A stretch of 64,000 nucleotides of DNA from Xanthostigma xanthostigma (Eukaryota; Arthropoda; Insecta; Raphidioptera; Raphidiidae), in contig OY754465.1 of the NCBI GenBank assembly GCA_963575645.1, forward strand, positions 30,887,501 through 30,951,500, read 5' to 3'. The notes beneath the pieces were generated by a model. It saw only the letters and a program-made list of their open reading frames with translations, was not told the origin of the DNA and did not search any database. Position 1 is the stretch's first letter. Each line of letters opens with the position of its first letter. A program made the position numbers and the translations under genes. Shown piece by piece: positions 39,241 through 52,625 of the stretch.

Positions 39241-42209
39241 AACTGCATATTAACCATTATTTTAACGCAGACAAGCAGTTTTTACATGCTTCACGACAAT
39301 TGCGTGCAAATGAGTCCTTATAGGCAAAATTGCTTTATTTTACAAAGGTAAGTCTATTTTCACTATAACATTCAGGTTTGGATCATTCTCTCATAAGAAA
39401 ATGCAAACTGCATTTTAACCATTATTTTAACGCATACAAGCAGTTTTTACATGCTTTATGACAATTAGGGGCAAATGAGTCCTTATAGGCAAAATTGTTT
39501 TATTTCATGAAGGTAAGTCTATTTACACTATAACATTCAGGTTTGGATCATTCTCTCATAAGAAAATGGAAACTGCATATTAACCATTATTTTAACGCTG
39601 ACAAGCAGTTTTTACATGCTTTATGACAATTAGGGGCAAATGAGTCCTTATAGGCAAAATTGCTTTATTTGATGAAGGTAAGTCTATTTACACTATAACA
39701 TTCAGGTTTGGATCATTCTCTCATAAGAAAATGCAAACTGCATAATAACCATTATTTTAACGCAGACAAGCAGTTTTTACATGCTTCACGACAATTGCGT
39801 GCAAATGAGTCCTTATAGGCAAAATTGCTTTATTTCATGAAGGTAAGTCTATTTACACTATAACATTCAGGTTTGGATCATTCTCTCATAAGAAAATGCA
39901 AACTGCATATTAACCATTATTTTAACGCATACAAGCAGTTTTTACATGCTTAATGAAAATTAGGGGCAAATGAGTCCTTATAGGCACAATTGCTTTATTT
40001 CATGAAGGTAAGTGTATTTACACTATAACATTCAGGTTTAGATCATTCTCTCATAAGAAAATGCAAACTGCATATTAACCATTATTTAAACGCAGACAAG
40101 CAGTTTTTACATGCTTTACGACAATTAGGTGCAAATGAGTCCTTATAGGCAAAATTGCTTTATTTCATGAGGGTAAGTCTATTTACACTATAACATTCAG
40201 GTTTGGATCATTCTCTCATAAGAAAATGCAAACTGCATATTTACTATCATTTTAACGCATACAAGCAGTTTTTACATGCTTTATGACAATTAGGTGCAAA
40301 TGAGTCCTTATAGGCAAAATTGCTTTATTTTACAAAGGAAAGTCTATTTACACTATAACATTCAGGTTTCGAAATTCTCTCATAAGAAAATGCTAACTGC
40401 ATATTAACCATTATTTTAACGCAGACAAGCAGTTTTTACATGCTTCACGACAATTGCGTGCAAATGAGTCCTTATAGGCTAAATTGCTTTATTTTACAAA
40501 GGTAAGTCTATTTTCGCTATAACATTCAGGTTTGGATCATTCTCTCATAAGAAAATGCAAACTGCATATTAATCATTATTTTAACGCATACAAGCAGTTT
40601 TTACATGCTTTATGACAATTAGGGGCAAATGAGTCCTTATAGGCAAAATTGCTTTATTTCATGAAGGTAAGTCTATTTACACTATAACATTCAGGTTTGG
40701 ATCATTCTCTCATAAGAAAATGGAAACTGCATATTAACCATTATTTTAACGCTGACAAGCAGTTTTTACATGCTTTATGACAATTAGGGGCAAATGAGTC
40801 CTTATAGGCAAAATTGCTTTATTTTATGAAGGTAAGTCTATTTACACTATAACATTCAGGTTTGGATCATTCTCTCATAAGAAAATGCAAACTGCATATT
40901 AACCATTATTTTAACGCAGACAAGCATTTTTTACATGCTTCACGACAATTGCGTGCAAATGAGTCCTTATAGGCAAAATTGCTTTATTTTACAAAGGTAA
41001 GTCTATTTACACTATAACATTCAGGTTTGGATCATTCTCTCATAAGAAATTTCAAACTGCATATTAACCATTATTTAAACGCAGACAAGCAGTTATTACA
41101 TGCTTTACGACAATTAGGTGCAAATGAGTCTTTATAGGCAAAATTGCTTTATTTCATGAGGGTAAGTCTATTTACACTATAACATTCAGGTTTGGATCAT
41201 TCTCTCATAAGAAAATGCAAAATGCATATTAACCATTATTTTAACGCATACAAGCAGTTTTTACATGCTTTATGACAATTAGGGGCAAATGAGTCCTTAT
41301 AGGCAAAATTGTTTTATTTCATGAAGGTAAGTGTATTTACAATATAACATTCAGGTTTGGATCATTCTCTCATAAGAAAATGCAAACTGCATATTAACCA
41401 TTATTTAAACGCAGACAAGCAGTTTTTACATGCTTTACGACAATTAGGTGCAAATGAGTCTTTATAGGCAAAATTGCTTTATTTCATGAGGGTAAGTCTA
41501 TTTACACTATACCATTCAGGTTTGGATCATTCTCTCATAAGAAAATGCAAACTGCATATTAACCATTATTTTAACGCAGACAAGCAGTTTTTACATGCTT
41601 CACGACAATTGCGTGCAAATGAGTCCTTATAGGCAAAATTGCTTTATTTTACAAAGGTAAGTCTATTTACACTATAACATTCAGGTTTGGATCATTCTCT
41701 CATAAGAAAATGCAAACTGCATATTAACCATTATTTAAACGCAGACAAGCAGTTTTTACATGGTTTACGACAATTAGGTGCAAATGAGTCCTTATAGGCA
41801 AAATTGTTTTATTTCATGAGGGTAAGTCTATTTACACTATAACATTCAGGTTTAGATCATTCTCTCATAAGAAAACGCAAACTGCATATTTACTATCATT
41901 TTAACGCATACAAGCAGTTTTTACATGCTTTATGACAATTAGGTGCAAATGAGTCCTTATAGGCAAAATTGCTTTATTTTACAAAGGTAAGTCTATTTAC
42001 ACTATAACATTCAGGTTTGGATAATTCTCTCATAAGAAAATGCAAACTGCATATATACCGTTATTTTAACGCAGACAAGCAGTTTTTACATGGTTTACGA
42101 CAATTAGGTGCAAATGAGTCCTTATAGGCAAAATTGCTTTATTTCATGAGGGTAAGTCTATTTTCACTATAACATTCAGGTTTGGATCATTCTCTCATAA
42201 GAAAATGCA

Positions 42210-42374
42210 AACTGCATATTAACCATTATTTTAACGCATACAAGCAGTTTTTACATGCTTTATGACAATTAGGGGCAAATGAGTCCTTATAGGCAAAATT
42301 GCTTTATTTCATGAAGGTAAGTCTATTTACACTATAACATTCAGGTTTGGATCATTCTCTCATAAGAAAATGCA
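42210..42374 (+). repeat. Type B monomer (reference copy)
   Basis: This 165-bp haplotype is defined by CGCATACAAG (positions 26-35), CTTTATGACAATTAGGGGC (49-67) and TTTCATGAAGGTAAG (98-112). It lacks the CACG/CGTG inverted pair of type A. Frequent derivatives are CGCTACAAG (one base shorter, often with TATAATATTC upstream) and ATGGAAACTGC followed by CGCTGACAAG. Confidence 0.9.
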
Positions 42375-45300
42375 AACTGCATATTAACCATTATTTTAAC
42401 GCAGACAAGCAGTTTTTACATGCTTCACGACAATTGCGTGCAAATGAGTCCTTATAGGCAAAATTGCTTTATTTTACAAAGGTAAGTCTATTTACACTAT
42501 AACATTCAGGTTTGGATCATTCTCTCATAAGAAATTTCAAACTGCATATTAACCATTATTTAAACGCAGACAAGCAGTTATTACATGCTTTACGACAATT
42601 AGGTGCAAATGAGTCTTTATAGGCAAAATTGCTTTATTTCATGAGGGTAAGTCTATTTACACTATAACATTCAGGTTTGGATCATTCTCTCATAAGAAAA
42701 TGCAAACTGCATATTTACTATCATTTTCACGCAGACAAGCAGTTTTTACATGCTTTATGACAATTAGGTGCAAATGAGTCTTTGTAGGCAAAATTGCTTT
42801 ATTTCATCAGGGGAAAGTCTATTTACACTATAACATTCAGGTTTGGATCATTCTCTCATAAGAAAATGCAAACTGCATATTAACCATTATTTTAACGCAG
42901 ACAAGCAGTTTTTACATGCTTCACGACAATTGCGTGCAAATGAGTCCTTATAGGCAAAATTGCTTTATTTTACAAAGTTAAGTCTATTTACACTATAACA
43001 TTCAGGTTTGGATCATTCTCTCATAAGAAAATGCAAACTGCATATTAACCATTATTTAAACGCAGACAAGCAGTTTTTACATGCTTTACGACAATTAGGT
43101 GCAAATGAGTCTTTATAGGCAAAATTGCTTTATTTCATGAGGGTAAGTCTATTTACACTATACCATTCAGGTTTGGATCATTCTCTCATAAGAAAATGCA
43201 AACTGCATATTAACCATTATTTTAACGCAGACAAGCAGTTTTTACATGCTTCACGACAATTGCGTGCAAATGAGTCCTTATAGGCAAAATTGCTTTATTT
43301 TACAAAGGTAAGTCTATTTACACTATAACATTCAGGTTTGGATCATTCTCTCATAAGAAAATGCAAACTGCATATTAACCATTATTTAAACGCAGACAAG
43401 CAGTTTTTACATGCTTTATGACAATTAGGGGCAAATGAGTCCTTATAGGCAAAATTGCTTTATTTCATGAAGGTAAGTGTATTTACACTATAACATTCAG
43501 GTTTGGATCATTCTCTCATAAGAAAATGCAAACTGCATATTAACCATTATTTAAACGCAGACAAGCAGTTTTTACATGCTTTACGACAATTAGGTGCAAA
43601 TGAGTCTTTATAGGCAAAATTGCTTTATTTCATGAGGGTAAGTCTATTTACAATATAACATTCAGGTTTGGATCATTCTCTCATAAGAAAATGCAAACTG
43701 CATATTTACTATCATTTTCACGCAGACAAGCAGTTTTTACATGCTTCACGACAATTGCGTGCAAATGAGTCCTTATAGGCTAAATTGCTTTATTTTACAA
43801 AGGTAAGTCTATTTACACTATAACATTCAGGTTTGGATCATTCTCTCATAAGAAAATGCAAACTGCATATTAACCATTATTTTAACGGATACAAGCAGTT
43901 TTTATGCTTTATGACAATTAGGGGCAAATGAGTCCTTATAGGCAAAATTGCTTTATTTCATGAAGGTAAGTGTATTTACACTATAACATTCAGGTTTGGA
44001 TCATTCTCTCATAAGAAAATGCAAACTGCATATTAACCATTATTTAAACGCAGACAAGCAGTTTTTACATGCTTTACGACAATTAGGTGCAAATGAGTCT
44101 TTATAGGCAAAATTGCTTTATTTCATAAGGGTAAGTCTATTTACACTATATTATTCAGGTTTGGATCATTCTCTCATAAGAAAATGCAAACTGCATATTA
44201 ACCATTATTTTAACGCAGACAAGCATTTTTTACATGCTTCACGACAATTGCGTGCAAATGAGTCCTTATAGGCAAAATTGCTTTATTGTACAAAGTTAAG
44301 TCTATTTACACTATAACATTCAGGTTTGGATCATTCTCTCATAAGAAAATGCAAACTGCATATTAACCATTATTTAAACGCAGACAAGCAGTTTTTACAT
44401 GGTTTACGACAATTAGGTGCAAATGAGTTCCTATAGGCAAAATTGCTTTATTTCATGAGGGTAAGTCTATTTACACTATAACATTCAGGTTTAGATCATT
44501 CTCTCATAAGAAAATGCAAACTGCATATTTACTATCATTTTAACGCATACAAGCAGTTTTTACATGCTTTATGACAATTAGGTGCAAATGAGTCCTTATA
44601 GGCAAAATTGCTTTATTTTACAAAGGTAAGTCTATTTACACTATAACATTCAGGTTTGGAAATTCTCTCATAAGAAAATGCTAACTGCATATTAACCATT
44701 ATTTTAACGCAGACAAGCAGTTTTTACATGCTTCACGACAATTGCGTGCAAATGAGTCCTTATAGGCAAAATTGCTTTATTTTACAAAGGTAAGTCTATT
44801 TTCACTATAACATTCAGGTTTGGATCATTCTCTCATAAGAAAATGCAAACTGCATATTAACCATTGTTTTAACGCATACAAGCAGTTTTTACATGCTTTA
44901 TGACAATTAGGGGCAAATGAGTCCTTATAGGCAAAATTGCTTTATTTCATTAAGGTAAGTCTATTTACACTATCACATTCAGGTTTGGATCATTCTCTCA
45001 TAAGAAAATGCAAACTGCATATTAACCATTATTTTAACGCAGACAAGCATTTTTTACATGCTTCACGACAATTGCGTGCAAATGAGTCCTTATAGGCAAA
45101 ATTGCTTTATTTTACAAAGGTAAGTCTATTTACACTATAACATTCAGGTTTGGATCATTCTCTCATAAGAAAATGCAAACTGCATATTAACCATTATTTA
45201 AACGCAGACAAGCAGTTTTTACATGGTTTACGACAATTAGGTGCAAATGAGTCCTTATAGGCAAAATTGCTTTATTTCATGAGGGTAAGTCTATTTACAC

Positions 45301-45325
45301 TATAACATTTACACTATAATATTCA
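45301..45325 (+). repeat. 14-bp internal tandem duplication in a monomer, copy 1
   Basis: TTTACACTATAACA is followed at once by TTTACACTATAATA and then TTCAGG, making this monomer 14 bp longer than normal. I saw this insertion only here and at 46799. Confidence 0.88.
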
Positions 45326-45685
45326 GGTTTGGATCATTCTCTCATAAGAAAATGCAAACTGCATATTAACCATTATTTTAACGCTACAAGCAGTTTTTAC
45401 AAGCTTTATGACAATTAGGGGCAAATGAGTCCTTATAGGCAAAATTGCTTTATTTCATGAAGGTAAGTCTATTTACACTATAACATTCAGGTTTGGATCC
45501 TTCTCTCATAAGAAAATGCAAACTGCATATTAACCATTATTTTAACGCAGACAAGCAGTTTTTACATGCTTCACGACAATTGCGTGCAAATGAGTCCTTA
45601 TAGGCAAAATTGCTTTATTTTACAAAGGTAAGTTTATTTACACTATAACATTCAGGTTTGGATCATTCTCTCATAAGAAAATGCA

Positions 45686-45850
45686 AACTGCATATTAACC
45701 ATTATTTAAACGCAGACAAGCAGTTTTTACATGCTTTACGACAATTAGGTGCAAATGAGTCTTTATAGGCAAAATTGCTTTATTTCATGAGGGTAAGTCT
45801 ATTTACACTATAACATTCAGGTTTGGATCATTCTCTCATAAGAAAATGCA
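45686..45850 (+). repeat. Type C monomer (reference copy)
   Basis: This 165-bp haplotype is defined by ATTTAAACGCAGAC (T to A change near position 23), CTTTACGACAATTAGGTGC, GAGTCTTTATAGG and TTTCATGAGGGTAAG. Some copies carry ACTATACCATTC or GTTATTACATGC. It commonly follows a type A monomer. These linked differences travel together in most but not all copies, so hybrids with A and B occur. Confidence 0.88.
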
Positions 45851-46798
45851 AACTGCATATTAACCATTATTTTAACGCAGACAAGCAGTTTTTACATGCT
45901 TTATGACAATTACGGGGAAATGAGTCCTTATAGGCAAAATTGCTTTATTTCATGAAGGTAAGTCTATTTACACTATACCATTCAGGTTTGGATCATTCTC
46001 TCATAAGAAAATGCAAACTGCATGTTAACCATTATTTTAACGCAGACAAGAAGTTTTTACATGCTTTATGACAATTACGGGGAAATGAGTCCTTATAGGC
46101 AAAATTGCTTTATTTCATGAAGGTAAGTCTATTTACACTATAACATTCAGGTTTGGATCATTCTCTCATAAGAAAATGCAAACTGCATATTAACCATTAT
46201 TTTAACGCAGACAAGCAGTTTTTACATGCTTTATGACAATTAGGGGCAAATGAGTCCTTATAGGCAAAATTGCTTTATTTCATAAGGGTAAGTCTATTTA
46301 CACTATATTATTCAGGTTTGGATCATTCTCTCATAAGAAAATGGAAACTGCATATTAACCATTATTTTAACGCTGACAAGCAGTTTTTACATGCTTTATG
46401 ACAATTAGGGGCAAATGAGTCCTTATAGGCAAAATTGCTTTATTTTATGAAGGTAAGTCTATTTACACTATAACATTCAGGTTTGGATCATTCTCTCATA
46501 AGAAAATGCAAACTGCATATTAACCATTATTTTAACGCAGACAAGCATTTTTTACATGCTTCACGACAATTGCGTGCAAATGAGTCCTTATAGGCAAAAT
46601 TGCTTTATTTTACAAAGGTAAGTCTATTTACACTATAACATTCAGGTTTGGATCATTCTCTCATAAGAAAATGCAAACTGCATATTAACCATTATTTAAA
46701 CGCAGACAAGCAGTTTTTACATGGTTTACGACAATTAGGTGCAAATGAGTCCTTATAGGCAAAATTGCTTTATTTCATGAGGGTAAGTCTATTTACAC

Positions 46799-46823
46799 TA
46801 TAACATTTACACTATAATATTCA
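46799..46823 (+). repeat. 14-bp internal tandem duplication in a monomer, copy 2
   Basis: Identical insertion 1,498 bp after the first. The interval equals nine monomers plus 14 minus one, so the insertion was copied with its surroundings and did not arise twice. Confidence 0.88.
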
Positions 46824-48173
46824 GGTTTGGATCATTCTCTCATAAGAAAATGCAAACTGCATATTAACCATTATTTTAACGCTACAAGCAGTTTTTACAA
46901 GCTTTATGACAATTAGGGGCAAATGAGTCCTTATAGGCAAAATTGCTTTATTTCATGAAGGTAAGTCTATTTACACTATAACATTCAGGTTTGGATCCTT
47001 CTCTCATAAGAAAATGCAAACTGCATATTAACCATTATTTTAACGCAGACAAGCAGTTTTTACATGCTTCACGACAATTGCGTGCAAATGAGTCCTTATA
47101 GGCAAAATTGCTTTATTTTACAAAGGTAAGTTTATTTACACTATAACATTCAGGTTTGGATCATTCTCTCATAAGAAAATGCAAACTGCATATTAACCAT
47201 TATTTAAACGCAGACAAGCAGTTTTTACATGCTTTACGACAATTAGGTGCAAATGAGTCTTTATAGGCAAAATTGCTTTATTTCATGAGGGTAAGTCTAT
47301 TTACACTATAACATTCAGGTTTGGATCATTCTCTCATAAGAAAATGCAAACTGCATATTAACCATTATTTTAACGCAGACAAGCAGTTTTTACATGCTTT
47401 ATGACAATTACGGGGAAATGAGTCCTTATAGGCAAAATTGCTTTATTTCATGAAGGTAAGTCTATTTACACTATACCATTCAGGTTTGGATCATTCTCTC
47501 ATAAGAAAATGCAAACTGCATGTTAACCATTATTTTAACGCAGACAAGAAGTTTTTACATGCTTTATGACAATTACGGGGAAATGAGTCCTTATAGGCAA
47601 AATTGCTTTATTTCATGAAGGTAAGTCTATTTACACTATAACATTCAGGTTTGGATCATTCTCTCATAAGAAAATGCAAACTGCATATTAACCATTATTT
47701 TAACGCAGACAAGCAGTTTTTACATGCTTTATGACAATTAGGGGCAAATGAGTCCTTATAGGCAAAATTGCTTTATTTTATGAAGGTAAGTCTATTTACA
47801 CTATAACATTCAGGTTTGGATCATTCTCTCATAAGAAAATGCAAACTGCATATTAACCATTATTTAAACGCAGACAAGCAGTTTTTACATGCTTTACGAC
47901 AATTAGGTGCAAATGAGTCCTTATAGGCAAAATTGCTTTATTTTACAAAGGTAAGTCTATTTTCACTATAACATTCAGGTTTGGATCATTCTCTCATAAG
48001 AAAATGCAAACTGCATATTAACTATTATTTTAACGCATACAAGCAGTTTTTACATGCTTTATGACAATTAGGTGCAAATGAGTCTTTATAGGCAAAATTG
48101 CTTTATTTCATGAAGGTAAGTCTATTTACACTATAACATTCAGGTTTGGATCATTTTCTCAAAAGATAATGCA

Positions 48174-49328
48174 AACTGATCATTTCCTATTATTTTCACG
48201 CAGACAAACAGTATTTACATGCTTTATGACAATTAGGTGCAAATGAGTCCTTATAGGCAAAATTGCTTTATTTTACAAAGGTAAGTCTACTTACACTATA
48301 ACATTCAGGTTTGGATCATTCTCTCATAAGAAAATGCAAACTGCATATTAACCATTATTTAAACGCAGCCAAGCAGTTTTTACATGCTTCACGACAATTG
48401 CGTGAAAATGAGTCCTTATAGGCAAAATTGCTTTATTTTACAAAGGTAAGTCTATTTACACTATAACATTCAGGTTTGGATCATTCTCTCATAAGAAAAT
48501 GCAAACTGCATATTAACTATTATTTTAACGCATTCAAGCAGTTTTTACATGCTTTATGACAATTAGAGGCAAATGAGTCCTTATAGGCAAAATTGCTTTA
48601 TTTCATGAAGGTAAGTCTATTTACACTATAACATTCAGGTTTGGATTATTTTCTCATAAGAAAATGCAAACTGCATATAAACCATTATTTTAACGCAGAC
48701 AAGCAGTTTTTACATGGTTTACGACAATAAGGTGCAAATAAGTCCTTAAAGGCAAAATTGTTTTATTTTACAAAGGTAAGTCTACTTTCACTATAACATT
48801 CAGGTTTGGATCAGTCTCTCATAAGAAAATGCAAACTGCATATTAAACATTATTTTAACGCTGACAAGCAGTTTTTACATGCTATATGACAATTAGGGGC
48901 AAATGAGTCATTATAGGCAAAATTGCTTTATTTAATGAAGGTATAACTATTTACACTATTATATTCAGGTTTGGATCATTCTCTCATAAGAAAATGCAAA
49001 CTGCATATTAACCATTATTTTAACGCAGACAAGCAGTTTTTACATGCTTTACGACAATTAGGTGCAAATGAGTCCTTATAGGCAAAATTGCTTTACTTTA
49101 CAAAGGTAAGTTTACTTAAACTATAACATTCAGGTTTGGATCATTCTCTCATAAGAAAATGCAAACTGCATATTAACCATTATTTTAACGCAGAGAAGCA
49201 GTTTTTACATGCTTTACGACAATTAGGTGCAAATGAGTCTTTATAGGCAAAATTGCTTTATATCATGAGGGTAAGTCTATTTACACTATAACATTCAGGT
49301 TTGGATCATTCTCCCATAAGAAAATGCA
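48174..49328 (+). repeat. Landmark cassette, beta subtype, copy 3
   Basis: M1 (48174) with ACAAACAGTATTTAC, followed not by M2 but by a type A/C hybrid with CGCAGCCAAGC, then CGCATTCAAG (48529), M4 with TACATGG, M5 with GGTATAACT at 48940, M6 and M7. The M2 position has therefore been replaced while spacing was kept at 766 bp between M1 and the M5 motif. Confidence 0.85.
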
Positions 49329-50343
49329 AACTGCATATTAACCATTATTTTAACGCTGATAAGCAGTTTTTACATGCTTTACGACAATTAAGTGCAAATG
49401 AGTCCTTATAGGCAAAATTGCTTTATTTTACAAAGGTAAGTCTATTTTCACTATAACATTCAGGTTTGGATCTTTCTCTCATAAGAAAATGCAAACTGCA
49501 TATTAACTATTATTTTAACGCAGACAAGCAGTTTTTACATGGTTTACGACAATAAGGTGCAAATAAGTCCTTAAAGGCAAAATTGTTTTATTTTACAAAG
49601 GTAAGTCTACTTTCACTATAACATTCAGGTTTGGATCAGTCTCTCATAAGAAAATGCAAACTGCATATTAAACATTATTTTAACGCTGACAAGCAGTTTT
49701 TACATGCTATATGACAATTAGGGGCAAATGAGTCATTATAGGCAAAATTGCTTTATTTAATGAAGGTATAACTATTTACACTATTATATTCAGGTTTGGA
49801 TCATTCTCTCATAAGAAAATGCAAACTGCATATTAACCATTATTTTAACGCAGACAAGCAGTTTTTACATGCTTTACGACAATTAGGTGCAAATGAGTCC
49901 TTATAGGCAAAATTGCTTTACTTTACAAAGGTAAGTTTACTTAAACTATAACATTCAGGTTTGGATCATTCTCTCATAAGAAAATGCAAACTGCATATTA
50001 ACCATTATTTTAACGCAGAGAAGCAGTTTTTACATGCTTTACGACAATTAGGTGCAAATGAGTCTTTATAGGCAAAATTGCTTTATATCATGAGGGTAAG
50101 TCTATTTACACTATAACATTCAGGTTTGGATCATTCTCCCATAAGAAAATGCAAACTGCATATTAACCATTATTTTAACGCTGATAAGCAGTTTTTACAT
50201 GCTTTACGACAATTAAGTGCAAATGAGTCCTTATAGGCAAAATTGCTTTATTTTACAAATGTAAGTCTATTTTCACTATAACATTCAGGTTTGGATCTTT
50301 CTCTCATAAGAAAATGCAAACTGCATATTAACTATTATTTTAA
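48669..50343 (+). repeat. 825-bp tandem duplication (exactly five monomers)
   Basis: Monomers M4 to M7 plus the CGCTGATAAGC monomer are repeated at exactly 825 bp: M4 at 48669 and 49494, GGTATAACT at 48940 and 49765. The monomer 49494-49658 is the hybrid: its left end TATTAACTATT matches the monomer at 50319, and from AGACAAG onward it matches M4 at 48669. The switch lies between about 49509 and 49522. One difference noticed is ACAAATGTAAG against ACAAAGGTAAG (near 50268). Confidence 0.9.
49494..50153 (+). repeat. Landmark cassette, beta subtype, copy 4 (M4-M7 only)
   Basis: Partial cassette made by the 825-bp duplication, with GGTATAACT at 49765. It has no M1 to M3 because the duplicated segment starts within M4. 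Confidence 0.86.
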
Positions 50344-52625
50344 CGCATACAAGCAGTTTTTACAAGCTTTATGACAATTAGGTGCAAATGAGTCCTTATA
50401 GGCAAAATTGCTTTATTTCATGAGGGTAAGTCTATTTACACTATAACATTCAGGTTTGGATCATTCTCTCATAAGAAAATGCAAAATGCATATTTACTAT
50501 CATTTTAACGCATACAAGCAGTTTTTACATGCTTTATGACAATTAGGTGCAAATGAGTCTTTATAGGCAAAATTGCTTTATTTCATGAAGGTAAGTCTAC
50601 TTACACTATAACATTCAGGTTTGGATCATTCTCTCATAATAAAATGCAAACTGCATATTAACCATTATTTTAACGCAAACAAGCAGTTTTTACATGCTTT
50701 ATGACAATTATTGGCAAATGAGTCCATATAGGCTAAATTGCTTTATTTTACAAAGGTAAGTCTATTTACACTATACATTCAGGTTTGGATCATTCTCTCG
50801 TAAGAAAATGCAAACTGCATATTAACTATTATTTAAACGCAGACAAGCAGTTTTTACATGCTTTACGACAATTAAGTGCAAATGAGTCTTTATAGGCAAA
50901 ATTGCTTAATTTCATGAGGGTAAGTCTATTTACACTATAACATTCAGGTTTGGATCATTCTCTCATAAGAAAATGCAAACTGCATATTTACTATCATTTT
51001 TACGCAGACAAGCAGTTTTTACATGCTTCACGACAATTGCGTGCAAATGAGTCCTTATAGGCAAAATTGCTTTATTTTACAAAGGTAAGTCTATTTACAC
51101 TATAACATTCAGGTTTGGATCATTCTCTCATAAGAAAATGCAAACTGCATATTAACCATTATTTTAACGCATACAAGCAGTTTTTAATGGCTTTATGACA
51201 ATTAGGGGCAAATGAGTCCATATAGGCAAAATTGCTTTATTTTACAAAGGTAAGTCTATTTACACTATACATTCAGGTTTAAATCATTCTCTCGTAAGAA
51301 AATGCAAACTGCATATTAACCATTATTTAAACGCAGACAAGCAGTTTTTACATGCTTTATGACAATTAGGTGCAAATGAGTCTTTATAGGCAAAATTGCT
51401 TTATTTCATGAAGGTAAGTCTATTTACACTATAATATTCAGGTTTGGATCATTCTCTCATAAGAAAATGCAAACTGCATATTAACCATTATTTTAACGCT
51501 ACAAGCAGTTTTTACATGCTTTATGACAATTAGGGGCAAATGAGTCCTTATAGGCAAAATTGCTTTATTTCATGAAGGTAAGTCTATTTACACTATAACA
51601 TTCACGTTTGGATCATTCTCTCATGAGAAAATGCAAACTGCATATTAACCATTATTTTAACGCAGACAAGCAGTTTTTACATGCTTCACGACAATTGCGT
51701 GCAAATGAGTCCTTATAGGCAAAATTGCTTTATTTTAAAAAGGTAAGTTTATTTACACTATAACATTCAGGTTTGGATCATTCTCTCATAAGAAAATGCA
51801 AACTGCATATTAACCATTATTTAAACGCAGACAAGCAGTTTTTACATGCTTTACGACAATTAGGTGCAAATGAGTCTTTATAGGCAAAATTGCTTTATTT
51901 CATGAGGGTAAGTCTATTTACACTATAACATTCAGGTTTGGATCATTTTCTCATAAGAAAATGCAAACTGCATATTAACCATTATTTTAACGCATACAAG
52001 CAGTTTTTACATGCTTTATGACAGTTAGGGGCAAATGAGTCCTTAGAGGCAAAATTGCTTTTTTTCATGAAGGTTAGTCTATTTACACTATAACATTCAG
52101 GTTTGGATCATTCTCTCATAAGAAAATGCAAACTGCATATTAACCATTATTTAAACGCAGCCAAGCAGTTTTTACATGCTTCACGACAATTGCGTGAAAA
52201 TGAGTCCTTATAGGCAAAATTGCTTTATTTTACAAAGGTAAGTCTATTTACACTATAACATTCAGGTTTGGATCAATCTCTCATAAGAAAATGCAAACTG
52301 CATGTTAACCATTATTTTAACGCAGACAAGAAGTGTTTACATGCTTTATGACAATTACGGGGAAATGAGTCCTTATAGGCAAAATTGCTTTATTTCATGA
52401 AGGTAAGTCTATTTACACTATAACATTCAGGTTTGGATCATTCTCTCATAAGAAAATGCAAACTGCATATTAACCGTTATTTTAACGCAGACAAGCAGTT
52501 TTTACATGCTTCACGACAATTGCGTGCAAATGAGTCCTTATAGGCAAAATTGCTTTATTTTACAAAGGTTAGTCTATTTACACTATAACATTCAGGTTTG
52601 GATCATTTTCTCAAAAAATAATGCA
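50154..52625 (+). repeat. Beta-to-alpha spacer 3
   Basis: Third copy of the ordered variant series: CGCTGATAAGC, TTATTGGC (50705), ACTATACATTC with GGTTTAAATC (51275), CTCATGAGAAAATG, GCTTTTTTTCATGAAGG and CGCAGCCAAGC. It has no GGCATAATTGC monomer. A private feature is CAGTTTTTAATGGC near 51178. Confidence 0.82.

Larger units (their letters stand above)
44980..47775 (+). repeat. 1,498-bp duplication
   Basis: From about 44980 to 46275 the sequence recurs 1,498 bp later at about 46478-47775, with the same ordered markers: GCATTTTTTAC, TACATGGTTTACG, the 14-bp insertion, ACAAGCTTTATG, GGATCCTTC, TTACGGGGAAATG with ACTATACCATTC, and ACAAGAAGTTTTT. Between the copies is about one extra monomer with ATGGAAACTGC and CGCTGACAAG. 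Edges are approximate. Confidence 0.83.
35942..48173 (+). repeat. Long filler run 3
   Basis: About 12.2 kb of ordinary monomers, the longest complete filler in the window. It contains the 1,979-bp duplication near its left end and the 1,498-bp duplication near its right end. It aligns in pieces with filler 2 (offsets 13,645, 15,624, 15,294) and with filler 4 (offsets 17,839, 15,530, 15,859); the stepwise changes are close to whole-monomer multiples, showing gain or loss of monomers. Confidence 0.83.
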
